From an uncultured Gardnerella sp. (GTDB lineage Bacteria > Actinomycetota > Actinomycetes > Actinomycetales > Bifidobacteriaceae): DNA of 64,000 bases. Numbering within the stretch: the stretch's first letter is position 1; each line of letters starts with the position of its first letter. Of the stretch, positions 23,769 through 31,794 are shown one piece after another. The DNA lies in NCBI GenBank assembly GCA_947252975.1, contig CAMXWX010000002.1, positions 14,575 to 78,574 on the forward strand, read 5' to 3'. The translations under genes and the position numbers were made by a program. Under the pieces are notes generated by a model. The model did no database searches. It worked only from the letters and a program-made list of their open reading frames with translations, and was not told the DNA's origin.

Positions 23769-25304
23769 TTAGCGTGCAACGCCATTAAGCGGCGCCGTCT
23801 CAACAGTACGCGTTAGCTCGTCGTCGTCGGCATCGTAGTCAAAAAGCTCACCATAACGACCCCAGCTAATCGCAATATCAAATTGCTGACGAGCCAAAGC
23901 GTCCGTATGCTTACTGCGAAGCAAATCCAAAATCAACTCACCGCGAAGCTTGCCGTTTCGGTTTCTGCTCAAAGCCTGATCAATCGCGTGAACAAGAGGC
24001 GCATGCTCAATCGCAAGTCGCGCAAACACCTGCTTGCTGTGCAAAATGTCGGCATTATGCCACTCTTGACCAGCTTGCGTAATCGTAATATGGCCATTTT
24101 CTGCTGTGAGCAAATCAAGCATTGTTCCAGCATCCACAAGCGGGAACAAGTCATCGATTTCAAACGACAAATCCGCGGCCAAATCAGCCAAATCAATGCC
24201 ATCTGGCTCTTCCGATATAACGTCTAGCAAACCAGCCATACCTCCTGGCGTTGCGTTCGGCAGCAAGTGCACAGCAACAGGCTCTGGCTTAGGCTCGCCA
24301 GATTCCGCTTGCTCTTCGTTTTGCTTAGCTTCCACCTCTGCATCGTGATGCTTTTGAATAAGCATGTCGGCGATTGCAGCAGCCTCAGTTTCTTCCGCAT
24401 CCACTTGTTCCGCAGGCAAAGAGTCGGCAACCGCACTAGGCGAATCGGAAGCTTCCGCCGAATCCGTATTTTGCGATTCAAGATCGCTTTCTGGGTTAGA
24501 GCCAGTCAAAATCGCATAAAGATTATCTACCATCGCCTCAAATTCGGCACTATGCTTGTCTCTTGGTCGAGGCAAATCAACTTTCACGTCTGCAATCAAA
24601 TGACCTGGATGAGATCCCAAAACCACCACGCGATCTGCCATTTGCACAGCTTCTTCAATATTGTGCGTAACGATTAGCACGGACTTAATATCGCGCTCTT
24701 CGCTAGACCAAAGCTTAAGAACTTCTTGGCGAAGATTTTCTGCAGTAAGAACGTCAAGAGCAGAGAAAGGCTCATCCATAAACAGTGCGTCTGGGCGCAA
24801 AACCAGTGCGCGAGCAATGCCTACGCGCTGACGCATACCGCCAGAAAGCTCCTTTGGATACGCTGTTTCGAAGCCGTCCAAGCCGATTGCGTCGATTGCA
24901 GCAAGCGCAAGCTCCGTACGCTTCTCTTTGCTAACTCCTCTAGCGCGCAAACCAAGCTCCACATTGTCTTGAACAGTAAGCCACGGCATAAGTGCGAATG
25001 TTTGGAAAACAATTGCAACACCTGGGTTTGGCCCTGTAAGCTCGCGGCCGCGATACGTAACTGTTCCCTCTGTTGGCTGAATTAAGCCTGCCATTGTTCG
25101 CAAGAAGGTTGACTTTCCAGCGCCAGAACGCCCTAGAATTGCTACGATCTCTCCCTCGCGCAGCGTAAACGATATGTCGTGAAGCACGTGCTGAGTAGTG
25201 CCGCTATCGGACGTAAAGCTTTGACTTATGTGCTTTGCGTCAATAATGTCGCTTGTAATTGAAGACTGCGCAGCCTTTTGCGCGTTTTTGTTCAAAGTGT
25301 TCAT
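23769..25304 (-). CDS. NitT/TauT-family ABC transporter ATPase with AAA-associated C-terminal domain
   Basis: A 511-residue ATPase. Residues about 15-260 are an ABC domain of the nitrate/sulfonate/taurine type: Walker A GRSGAGKST, signature LSGGMRQRVGIARAL, Walker B ALFMDEPFSALD, H-loop VTHNIEEAV. A Glu/Ala/Ser-rich linker (about 270-345) follows. The C-terminal 150 residues (MAGLLDVISEEPDGIDLADLA onward) match the AAA-associated C-terminal domain found on a subset of these ATPases paired with double permeases. It is downstream of the permease (114-nt gap) in one transcription unit. No substrate-binding protein is encoded nearby. The ligand is unknown; the M-box upstream suggests a link to metal-ion status. 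Confidence 0.9.
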   Translation of the reverse strand: MNTLNKNAQKAAQSSITSDIIDAKHISQSFTSDSGTTQHVLHDISFTLREGEIVAILGRSGAGKSTFLRTMAGLIQPTEGTVTYRGRELTGPNPGVAIVFQTFALMPWLTVQDNVELGLRARGVSKEKRTELALAAIDAIGLDGFETAYPKELSGGMRQRVGIARALVLRPDALFMDEPFSALDVLTAENLRQEVLKLWSSEERDIKSVLIVTHNIEEAVQMADRVVVLGSHPGHLIADVKVDLPRPRDKHSAEFEAMVDNLYAILTGSNPESDLESQNTDSAEASDSPSAVADSLPAEQVDAEETEAAAIADMLIQKHHDAEVEAKQNEEQAESGEPKPEPVAVHLLPNATPGGMAGLLDVISEEPDGIDLADLAADLSFEIDDLFPLVDAGTMLDLLTAENGHITITQAGQEWHNADILHSKQVFARLAIEHAPLVHAIDQALSRNRNGKLRGELILDLLRSKHTDALARQQFDIAISWGRYGELFDYDADDDELTRTVETAPLNGVAR

Positions 25305-25349
25305 AATTTTGCCAATCTGTTTTATAAAGTTAAAAAGTTTAATTTTCCG

Positions 25350-25410
25350 TAGTTTAATAGATTTATTCGATTGATTAGTCGATTGATTAGTCGATTAATC
25401 AATTGATTAA
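25350..25410. repeat. Short tandem repeat between permease and ATPase genes
   Basis: Units of the form TCGATTGATTAG repeat about two and a half times, followed by self-complementary ATTGATTAATCAAT-type sequence. It lies between the two ABC genes and resembles the short-period repeats in other gaps of the window. Confidence 0.55.
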
Positions 25411-25418
25411 TCAATCAC

Positions 25419-27167
25419 TTAATTCAACACGAATCTTTTTGCCGAATACCTTTGCAAAGGCGACCAGAACAGTCGATTACTTAACACAACTATTAAGCTC
25501 ATAACCGTTACTCCCACAAGCGTTTTTACAGAGTCACCAACGGTTGTTGCATTCGTAATATACGCGCCCAAACCTTGAGTTGCCATGTGATTCTTGCCGT
25601 ATTCCACAATCTCTGCAACAATCGAAGCGTTCCAAGCGCCACCAGCGGCCGTAATTCCGCCAGTGCACCAAGATCCAAAAATCGAAGGCAAAACAAGAGT
25701 CTTCCACTTAAGCACACGATTTAATCTAAAGCTTCTTGTCATCTCTTTTAAGTCGTCTGGAATCGCACTAGCGCCTGCAATAACGTTAAACAGAATGTAC
25801 CATTGTGTGCCAAGCGCCATCAAAATAATGCTTCCCCAACCAAGGTCAATGTGCCAAGCCATAAACCACATCATTGCAAATGGGAACACAAAGTTTGCTG
25901 GGAAGCTAGCCAAGATTTGCACAACAGGCTGCATAATGCGAGAAATCTTAGGATTCATGCCAATGTACACGCCTACTGGCACCCAAATTAGCGAGCTTAC
26001 AAAAATCAACACAGCAACGCGCGCAAAAGTCAAAGCGCCTAACGCTCCAGCTGTAACAAACTCTTGCAAACCTGTGCGAGTTGCTACAAAGTAAAGCATT
26101 TGTGCAGCCGCAGCAATAATTAGAACAATCATTACAACGTTAAAAACTAAATCGCCAAGCTTGCGAGCAGACGCTTTACGAGGCCATTTTGCACCCGTGC
26201 GGCCAAATGGGCGCGTAGCCAATTCCAGCCACTCGCGAATAGGCGAAAACAGCTTGCTAATAACTTCGTCGGCATGCGAATGACGAATCAGCGTTAAAAT
26301 CGCGCTCTTTCGCTCTTCGTCGGATGCGCTTTGCGTTATGCGGAATCGTTCTGCCCACGCGGTAAGAGGCTTCCAAAGGAAGAAGTCGATTGCAAGCACA
26401 ACAATAATCATGGATAAAATTGCCCACCAAATATTTCCAAGCTTGTTTTCTGCAGCAGATTGCGCAACAAAGCTACCAACTCCAGGAAGCGCGTAAGTGT
26501 GATTATTTACGGAAATCATCTCGGAAGCAGTAAGGAAGAACCATCCGCCACCAACGCTCATCATGCAATTCCAAAGCAGCGGAATCATTGCGTTTGGCAT
26601 ATCCAGCACCCAGAATCTCTGCCAATGCGTAAGTTGCAAGCTGCGCACTGCCTCGTCCAGCTCCTTAGGCTCACTTAAAAGCGAACGGTGGAACGAGAAA
26701 GTCATATTCCAAGCCTGGCTTGTAAAAATCGCAAAAATCGACGCTGCTTCAACGCCCATCATCGAACCTGGGAAAATCACCAGCCAAATCGTTACTGTAG
26801 CCGAAAGGAAGCCAAGAATTGGAACGGATTGCAAAATATCTAGCAGCGGAATAAGAACCTTGCCCAAGCGACGGCTGCGCGCTGCAAGAGAGCCGTAAAT
26901 AATCGTAAAAATCAGCGATGCTATAAGCGCAAGCATCATACGAAACACGGATCTAAGCGTGTAATAAGGCAAATTAATAAGGTCGGTTGAAACCGCGGAA
27001 GGTATGCCACTAGGTCCAATCGGCTGGTTAATGCGCTGCAAAAGGAAAGCGCTTACTCCAAAAAGTGCGATTATGCCAACGCACACAATAATGTCGGACC
27101 AAAAACGAGTGTTTTCGTCTACTTGCGCGCTGGCACTACTTTTTCCAGATGTTGTAAATATTGTCAT
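25419..27167 (-). CDS. NitT/TauT-family ABC transporter double permease
   Basis: A 582-residue membrane protein with two binding-protein-dependent permease domains in one chain. The first (about 70-285) has the EAA-type loop near ELDEAVRSLQLTHWQRFWVL. The second (about 340-570) has it near DDLKEMTRSFRLNRVLKWK. Each has five to six helices; the first membrane segment is at 27-46. Single-chain double permeases of this group pair with the ATPase type encoded next. ATG 27167 has AGAGGA about 6 nt upstream. The gap of 116 nt to the 53-residue ORF has no clear terminator, so the M-box transcript probably extends through it. Confidence 0.88.
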   Translation of the reverse strand: MTIFTTSGKSSASAQVDENTRFWSDIIVCVGIIALFGVSAFLLQRINQPIGPSGIPSAVSTDLINLPYYTLRSVFRMMLALIASLIFTIIYGSLAARSRRLGKVLIPLLDILQSVPILGFLSATVTIWLVIFPGSMMGVEAASIFAIFTSQAWNMTFSFHRSLLSEPKELDEAVRSLQLTHWQRFWVLDMPNAMIPLLWNCMMSVGGGWFFLTASEMISVNNHTYALPGVGSFVAQSAAENKLGNIWWAILSMIIVVLAIDFFLWKPLTAWAERFRITQSASDEERKSAILTLIRHSHADEVISKLFSPIREWLELATRPFGRTGAKWPRKASARKLGDLVFNVVMIVLIIAAAAQMLYFVATRTGLQEFVTAGALGALTFARVAVLIFVSSLIWVPVGVYIGMNPKISRIMQPVVQILASFPANFVFPFAMMWFMAWHIDLGWGSIILMALGTQWYILFNVIAGASAIPDDLKEMTRSFRLNRVLKWKTLVLPSIFGSWCTGGITAAGGAWNASIVAEIVEYGKNHMATQGLGAYITNATTVGDSVKTLVGVTVMSLIVVLSNRLFWSPLQRYSAKRFVLN

Positions 27168-27283
27168 GATAAGTCCTCTGGTAACGCGTATTTTCTTTGA
27201 GAGCCGCTTATCACCACTATTTTGCGTAATACTAATAAGGCTAATAAGCCCAATAAAGCTAGTAAGCCTAATCAGCTAAATCA

Positions 27284-27445
27284 CTAAATCACTAAACGCA
27301 AGTATTTTGGCGGCGATTGCTGGCTTTTTTTATATTCAGGAGGAACGTCCGTACTACTACTAACACTGTCTGAATCGTCACTAACAGCGTTAACAGTATT
27401 AGCAGTATTAGAACTTTGATTACAACCCGTACTGTCATGTTTCAC
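27284..27445 (-). CDS. Small ORF (53 aa) following the M-box riboswitch
   Basis: A 53-residue ORF with GTG start at 27445. It is preceded by GGAGGAGGTGA, one of the best Shine-Dalgarno sequences in the window, at 5-nt spacing. The peptide (MKHDSTGCNQSSNTANTVNA..., ending PPKYLRLVI) is Ser/Thr/Asp/Asn-rich, with no membrane segment or known motif. It is the first ORF after the riboswitch and ends 116 nt before the permease. It could be a leader peptide, a small accessory protein, or a spacer translated to couple expression. A longer ATG start at 27550 would lie inside the leader and lacks a ribosome-binding site. Confidence 0.55.
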   Translation of the reverse strand: MKHDSTGCNQSSNTANTVNAVSDDSDSVSSSTDVPPEYKKSQQSPPKYLRLVI

Positions 27446-27567
27446 AGCAATCACCTCCTCCAGCTTGTGCGCGCCAACGCAAAACCGTACTATCGCATCG
27501 TCATTGAATCGGACGGCAAGCAAGAAGACACAATGTGATTTACAAATCAAAAGAAATCAACATTAAT

Positions 27568-27717
27568 CTTGTCGTTCAAGCTTCAGCTTCGCAGGGCGAT
27601 GGCGTTGCATTAGTCGAAGCCTTGAAATCGACAACGACTGTTGACCAACTTGCAGTGTCTCCACTGTGTTGCGGCAGCAACCCGTATCCCCGTGGTAGCC
27701 TTACCTACCGACCGTGC
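27568..27717 (-). ncRNA. M-box (ykoK/mgtE leader-type) magnesium riboswitch
   Basis: Read on the minus strand, the RNA has the conserved M-box blocks in order: GTAGGTAAGGCTACC, GGGATACGG, TTGCTGCCGC, TTGGTCAACAG, CAAGG...TAATGCAAC and GCTGAAGCTTGAACGA. They align with the B. subtilis mgtE M-box blocks GTTAGGTGAGGCTCC, GGAGATACGCTGCTGCC, GGGTCAACAG, TAATGCAG and GCTAAAGCTCTACGA. M-boxes sense Mg2+ and usually repress Mg2+ transporter genes. Here the downstream genes are a 53-residue ORF and a NitT/TauT-like ABC transporter. The expression platform between 27446 and 27567 was not resolved. Confidence 0.85.
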
Positions 27718-27719
27718 TC

Positions 27720-27748
27720 ATTATAAATTATCACCACTTTTAAGTCAA
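27720..27748 (-). promoter_or_regulatory. Promoter of the M-box transcript
   Basis: On the minus strand TTGACT (27748-27743) and a perfect TATAAT (27725-27720) are separated by 17 bp. Transcription should start near 27713-27715, at the very 5' edge of the M-box aptamer. Confidence 0.85.
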
Positions 27749-27770
27749 CCTATTTTTTGAATTGACTTTT

Positions 27771-27804
27771 CGCGCTACGCTTTAAGCGCAAGGCAGGTTG
27801 GAGC
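27771..27804 (+). repeat. Dispersed repeat copy CGCGCTACGCTTTAAGCGC
   Basis: The segment CGCGCTACGCTTTAAGCGC, two further bases and GGCAGGTTGG recurs at 33990-34020 with minor changes. It lies upstream of the M-box promoter and downstream of pgi, both non-coding. Confidence 0.6.
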
Positions 27805-27850
27805 AAAAAATAAAAAAGCCTCTTGAAGAATTTAATCAACAAGAGGCTTT
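27803..27850 (-). terminator. Rho-independent terminator of pgi
   Basis: An 11-bp stem (AAAGCCTCTTG / CAAGAGGCTTT, 27815-27825 and 27840-27850) with a 14-nt loop. On the minus strand it is followed by TTTATTTTTTG. It lies 35 nt after the pgi stop codon. Confidence 0.9.
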
Positions 27851-27885
27851 AAATCAACAATCAAATAAGATTGCTACTCGCTCGC

Positions 27886-29580
27886 TTACTTGCGATGAGC
27901 GCGGTAGAAGCGAATCAAGCTCTGCGTAGAAGCATCCTGAGCTGCCAAAGCGCTATCATCCTTAGAAATTGCAGGAGTAATCTGCTTTGCAAGCTGCTTG
28001 CCAAGCTCCACACCCCACTGATCGTAGGAATCCAAGCCCCAAACAGTGCCTTCAACAAAGGTGATGTGCTCGTAGAGAGCAATCAACTCGCCCAAGCTAA
28101 ATGGAGTCAAAGCATCGCCAAAGATAGAGGTGGTTGGACGGTTGCCGCTAAATACGCGAGCTGGAACAATCTCTTCTGGAGTACCTTCAGCGCGAACTTC
28201 GTCTGCAGTCTTGCCGAAAGCAAGAGCCTTAGTCTGTGCAAGATAGTTGCCCAAGAACAGCTCGTGAACATCTTGATCGCCATCCTTAGTAGGATTTGGA
28301 GTGTTCACAAAAGCAATAAAATCAGCTGGAATAAGCTGAGTGCCCTGGTGAATCAACTGGTAGAAAGCGTGCTGGCCATTGGTGCCTGGCTCGCCCCAGA
28401 AGATTTCGCCAGTTTCGCTGGTTACAGGAGTGCCATCCCAGCGAACCGACTTGCCGTTGGATTCCATAGTGAGCTGCTGCAAATACGCTGGGAAGCGATG
28501 CAAGTACTGATCGTATGGAAGAACAGCATGGGAAGCAACCTTGTAGAAGTTGCGGTACCAAACGTTGAGCATACCAAGAAGAACAACAACATTCTTCTCG
28601 AATGGAGTCTCAGCAAAGTAGGTATCGATTGCGTGGAAGCCCTTCAAGAACTCCTCAAAGCGCTCAGGTCCTAAAACAACAGCCAAAGAGGTGCCAACAG
28701 CGGAATCCACAGAGTAGCGGCCGCCAACCCAGTTCCAGAATCCAAAAGCGTTGGTTGGGTTAATGCCGAACTCTTCAACCTTCTCGAGGTTGGTGGAAAC
28801 AGCTACGAAGTGCTTTGCAACAGCTTCTGCCTTCTTTGCATCGCTGCCGTCAATAGCACCACTCTCCTGAAGCTTGTTAAGCAACCATGTGCGAGCGCTA
28901 CGAGCGTTAGTCAAAGTCTCCAAAGTGGTGAAAGTCTTAGAAACAATAATGAAAAGCGTGGTTTCTGGATCCAAATCCTTGGTCTTTTCTGCCATATCGT
29001 TTGGATCAATGTTGGAAACGTAGCGAGCATTAATGCCAGCATCTGCGTATGGCTTTAAGGCTTCGTAAACCATGACTGGACCCAAGTCAGATCCGCCAAT
29101 ACCAATGTTTACAACGGTCTTAATGTTCTTGCCAGTAACACCCTTCCACTCTCCCGAGCGAACCTTATTTGCAAAGTCGTAGATGCGACCCAAAACTTCG
29201 CGAACGTCGGCAACAGTATCTTGACCGTCAACAATGAACTTGCCAGCGTCTTCTGCTGGGCGACGCAAAGCGGTGTGCAATACTGCGCGATCTTCGGTGT
29301 TGTTAATGTGCACGCCAGTGTACATTGCCTTAGTGCGCTCGTCGAGCTTTACAGCCTTAGCAAGGTTTGCGAAAAGCTTAAGCGTTTCTGGCTTAATCAA
29401 ATTCTTAGAAAGATCGAAGTGGAGGTCTCCAGCTTCGAAGCTCAACTTATCCACGCGATTTGCATCTTCGGCAAACCACTTCTTCAGGCTCACGCCTTCG
29501 GATTGCAACTCATCATAGTGCTTTTGCAATGCAGCCCATTCTGGGGTCTTAACGGCGTCAACTGGTGGATTGATGGCCAT
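27886..29580 (-). CDS. pgi: Glucose-6-phosphate isomerase
   Basis: A 564-residue SIS-fold isomerase interconverting glucose 6-phosphate and fructose 6-phosphate. Conserved segments are [13 protein letters not shown] (PGI/SIS phosphate site), [24 protein letters not shown] and [12 protein letters not shown]. In bifidobacteria this feeds the fructose-6-phosphate phosphoketolase shunt. ATG 29580 has AAAGGA about 7 nt upstream. Length is normal. Codon use and GC are higher than the AT-rich neighbours, as expected for a highly expressed gene. Confidence 0.97.
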   Translation of the reverse strand: MAINPPVDAVKTPEWAALQKHYDELQSEGVSLKKWFAEDANRVDKLSFEAGDLHFDLSKNLIKPETLKLFANLAKAVKLDERTKAMYTGVHINNTEDRAVLHTALRRPAEDAGKFIVDGQDTVADVREVLGRIYDFANKVRSGEWKGVTGKNIKTVVNIGIGGSDLGPVMVYEALKPYADAGINARYVSNIDPNDMAEKTKDLDPETTLFIIVSKTFTTLETLTNARSARTWLLNKLQESGAIDGSDAKKAEAVAKHFVAVSTNLEKVEEFGINPTNAFGFWNWVGGRYSVDSAVGTSLAVVLGPERFEEFLKGFHAIDTYFAETPFEKNVVVLLGMLNVWYRNFYKVASHAVLPYDQYLHRFPAYLQQLTMESNGKSVRWDGTPVTSETGEIFWGEPGTNGQHAFYQLIHQGTQLIPADFIAFVNTPNPTKDGDQDVHELFLGNYLAQTKALAFGKTADEVRAEGTPEEIVPARVFSGNRPTTSIFGDALTPFSLGELIALYEHITFVEGTVWGLDSYDQWGVELGKQLAKQITPAISKDDSALAAQDASTQSLIRFYRAHRK

Positions 29581-29845
29581 TTCTAGGTCCTTTCATCTTT
29601 ATTAAGTGATGTGATGATTTATAAATGTTTTATATAAATGTTTTAAGTCTAAGCACAATCTTTGGCACACTTAAACACAATGCAGAATCATCATGAATCG
29701 TAAGCAAAAATCATAATGTAAACAAGTGTAAAAATGAGCTTAAGCAAGGTGCTTGCATCACATCTTCCAATTGCCAAGATACTCACAAAAGCGGACAGAA
29801 ATACACTTTGACTAGAACACATGCGAACATTACGGCGCGGCGCAC
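29581..29845. other. Gap between pgi and the tRNA-Thr promoter
   Basis: The pgi leader side contains a 13-bp tandem duplication (ATAAATGTTTTA at 29621 and 29634). A possible minus-strand promoter, TTGTGC with a TATAAA about 18 bp downstream, lies inside it. The rest is AT-rich and unassigned. Confidence 0.4.
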
Positions 29846-29874
29846 TAGACAAAATCGAAATATTCATATATAGT
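29846..29874 (+). promoter_or_regulatory. Promoter of the tRNA-Thr/tRNA-Leu unit
   Basis: TAGACA (29846-29851) and TATAGT (29869-29874) are 17 bp apart. Start is expected near 29881, about 35 nt before tRNA-Thr. Confidence 0.6.
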
Positions 29875-29915
29875 ATTTGATTTGTGCGCGAGTCGCGAAT
29901 GCTTCTCGGGCAGTT

Positions 29916-29988
29916 GCCACTTTAGCTCAGTCGGTAGAGCGTCTCACTCGTAATGAGAAGGTCGACAGTTCGATTCTGTCAAGTGGCT
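29916..29988 (+). tRNA. tRNA-Thr (anticodon CGT)
   Basis: A 73-nt cloverleaf. The acceptor pairs GCCACTT with AAGTGGC, discriminator T. The D-arm begins AGCTCAGTCGG, the anticodon arm is CTCACTCGTAATGAG, and the T-arm is ACAGTTCGATTCTGT. CCA is not encoded. It reads ACG codons. A tRNA-Leu follows 36 nt later. Confidence 0.96.
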
Positions 29989-30024
29989 CTTAAAAACCCA
30001 TTTTTTGCCTGTTTAGGCGATTTT

Positions 30025-30105
30025 GCGCGAGTGGCGGAATGGTAGACGCGCAGGATTTAGGTTCCTGTGTCTTACGACGTGTGGGTTCAAGTCCCATCTC
30101 GCGCA
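30025..30105 (+). tRNA. tRNA-Leu (anticodon TAG)
   Basis: An 81-nt class II tRNA. The acceptor GCGCGAG pairs with CTCGCGC, discriminator A. The anticodon arm is CAGGA-TTTAGGT-TCCTG with TAG in the loop, followed by a long variable arm and the T-arm GTGGGTTCAAGTCCCAT. It reads CUA and possibly other CUN codons. CCA is not encoded. Probably co-transcribed with tRNA-Thr. Confidence 0.95.
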
Positions 30106-30174
30106 CATTTTGTAGTTTAATCGCAAGCTGAAGTCGTTAGTTTATCGCAACTATAATCGCAAATTAAATCGCAA

Positions 30175-30867
30175 CTACTCAATAAACATAGCTTTTAATT
30201 CAGGCAAAAGTGCCCTCAAAGCGTTGCCGCGATGAGAAATCGCATTTTTTTCTTGCTGATTAAGTTGCGCGCTAGTTAAATCGTGCATTTGAACACCATC
30301 CCTAACGGGCTGATTATTTGGCACAAAAAGCGGATCGTAGCCAAAACCCTTGCAACCTCTAGGCTCACGAATCAAGCGCCCAACCATTTCTCCAACGCGA
30401 ACAGTCTCAAAACCGTTGTTTTTCCACATAGCGTTTTCCAGATCCGCATCAACGCAGTCTTTAGGAACAGCAAGAGCCGCCGCGCATCTAAATCGCGCCG
30501 TTCGGCATTCGTCTGGAATATCCTCAAGCTGCTTAAGCAAAAGCGCGTTATTGGCATTATCGTCTCCATGAACCCCGCTCCAGCGCGCAGACAATATTCC
30601 TGGAGCCGCGCCCAAAACGTCTACAATCAAGCCAGAATCGTCAGCAACCGCAGGTAATCCAGTTCTTTGCGCAACGTCTCTAGCCTTGATTAGCGCGTTT
30701 TGCTCAAAAGTCACGCCTGTTTCCACTGGGTCTGGAAGCCCCAAAGAGCCAGCAGTAACAAGCTCAATATGCTCCGATATTTCCGCAAACTCTTCGTTAA
30801 GAATCCGCTTAATTTCAACGAGTTTACCCTCATTATGCGTTGCCACAACAAGTTTCACGCTCGCCAC
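30175..30867 (-). CDS. rdgB: RdgB/HAM1-type non-canonical purine NTP pyrophosphatase
   Basis: A 230-residue nucleotide-pool cleaner that hydrolyses dITP, ITP and XTP to the monophosphates. Family marks are VVATHNEGKLVEIKRIL at the N-terminus, AVADDSGLIVDVLGAAPGI, SARWSGVHG and GFGYDPLFV. Length is slightly above the usual 195-205, with an insert near ENAMWKNNGFETVRV. It is 55 nt below rph, a common pairing (rph-rdgB), and both are probably in one operon. The start ATG/MASVKL at 30867 has GGAGTGG upstream. Confidence 0.95.
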   Translation of the reverse strand: MASVKLVVATHNEGKLVEIKRILNEEFAEISEHIELVTAGSLGLPDPVETGVTFEQNALIKARDVAQRTGLPAVADDSGLIVDVLGAAPGILSARWSGVHGDDNANNALLLKQLEDIPDECRTARFRCAAALAVPKDCVDADLENAMWKNNGFETVRVGEMVGRLIREPRGCKGFGYDPLFVPNNQPVRDGVQMHDLTSAQLNQQEKNAISHRGNALRALLPELKAMFIE

Positions 30868-30922
30868 TCCTTAGTAATTTATCGAATAAACAGACATAAA
30901 TTTTATTTAATTTTGGCTTAAC

Positions 30923-31687
30923 TTAATTTTGGCTTAAAACTGCACGCTGAGCCGCTTGAAGCTCGCGATTACCTTTGGCTGCCAAATCAAGCAAAACGTT
31001 AAGCTCATCGCGATTAAACGGGCGATGCTCCGCCGTGCCTTGAATCTCAATAAAATTGCCCGAACCAGTCATAGCAACGTTCATATCTGTCATAGCTTGA
31101 CTGTCTTCTACATAGGGCAAATCAAGCATTGGAGTGCCATTAATAACGCCTACAGAAACAGCGGAAACGGAGTCTTTAAGAACGTTTTTAGCGCTGCGAA
31201 TATGCTTGTGCTTTTCGGCCCAATTTAGCGCGTCTACAAGAGCCACATATGCGCCTGTAATCGAAGCTGTGCGCGTGCCACCATCTGCTTGAAGAACATC
31301 GCAATCAATTTGAATAAGGCACTCGCCCATTGCCTTCATGTCTATAACGCCCCTAAGGCAGCGACCAATAAGACGACTAATCTCGTGCGTGCGGCCGCCG
31401 ATTTTGCCCTTAACAGACTCGCGATCGGTGCGCTCGGCAGTGGCCCTTGGAAGCATTGAGTACTCGGCTGTAACCCAACCTAAACCAGTGTCTCTCCTCC
31501 AGCGCGGAACGCCAATAGTAAAAGTGGCAGTGCACATAACGCGCGTATTTCCGCACTCAATAAGAACGGAGCCTTCTGGAACGTTTGTAAAATTGCGCGT
31601 GATTTTTACTGGCCGCAACTCGTCCACATCTCTGCCATCAAAGCGAATAGGTTTTATAGATTCCAACATATCCTTAATTTGAGCCAT
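30923..31687 (-). CDS. rph: Ribonuclease PH
   Basis: A 254-residue phosphorolytic exoribonuclease that trims tRNA 3' ends. Conserved elements are [54 protein letters not shown] and [22 protein letters not shown]. Length is normal. It is upstream of rdgB on the same strand and 107 nt below the ABC-F gene. ATG 31687. Confidence 0.96.
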   Translation of the reverse strand: MAQIKDMLESIKPIRFDGRDVDELRPVKITRNFTNVPEGSVLIECGNTRVMCTATFTIGVPRWRRDTGLGWVTAEYSMLPRATAERTDRESVKGKIGGRTHEISRLIGRCLRGVIDMKAMGECLIQIDCDVLQADGGTRTASITGAYVALVDALNWAEKHKHIRSAKNVLKDSVSAVSVGVINGTPMLDLPYVEDSQAMTDMNVAMTGSGNFIEIQGTAEHRPFNRDELNVLLDLAAKGNRELQAAQRAVLSQN

Positions 31688-31689
31688 AA

Positions 31690-31765
31690 TTCAACAATTT
31701 AGCACGCGGCATTAACTAGCACGCAGCATTAATCTTGCTAGCACACAGCATTAATCTTTAGCAAA
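31690..31765. repeat. Degenerate tandem repeat between ABC-F gene and rph
   Basis: AGCACGCGGCATTAACT, AGCACGCAGCATTAATCTTGCT and AGCACACAGCATTAATCTTT form three imperfect units. Non-coding; similar in character to other post-stop repeats in the window. Confidence 0.6.
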
Positions 31766-31794
31766 ATCGCTATACAAAACCGTAGACTTTTGCA

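Noticed and set aside
27541-27726. Plus-strand ORF overlapping the M-box, with an upstream PYYRIVI phrase reminiscent of ribosomal protein bS16
   Set aside because: The region is explained on the other strand by a promoter and all M-box conserved blocks. The plus-strand frames are short, have no ribosome-binding site, and the bS16 likeness covers only a few residues.
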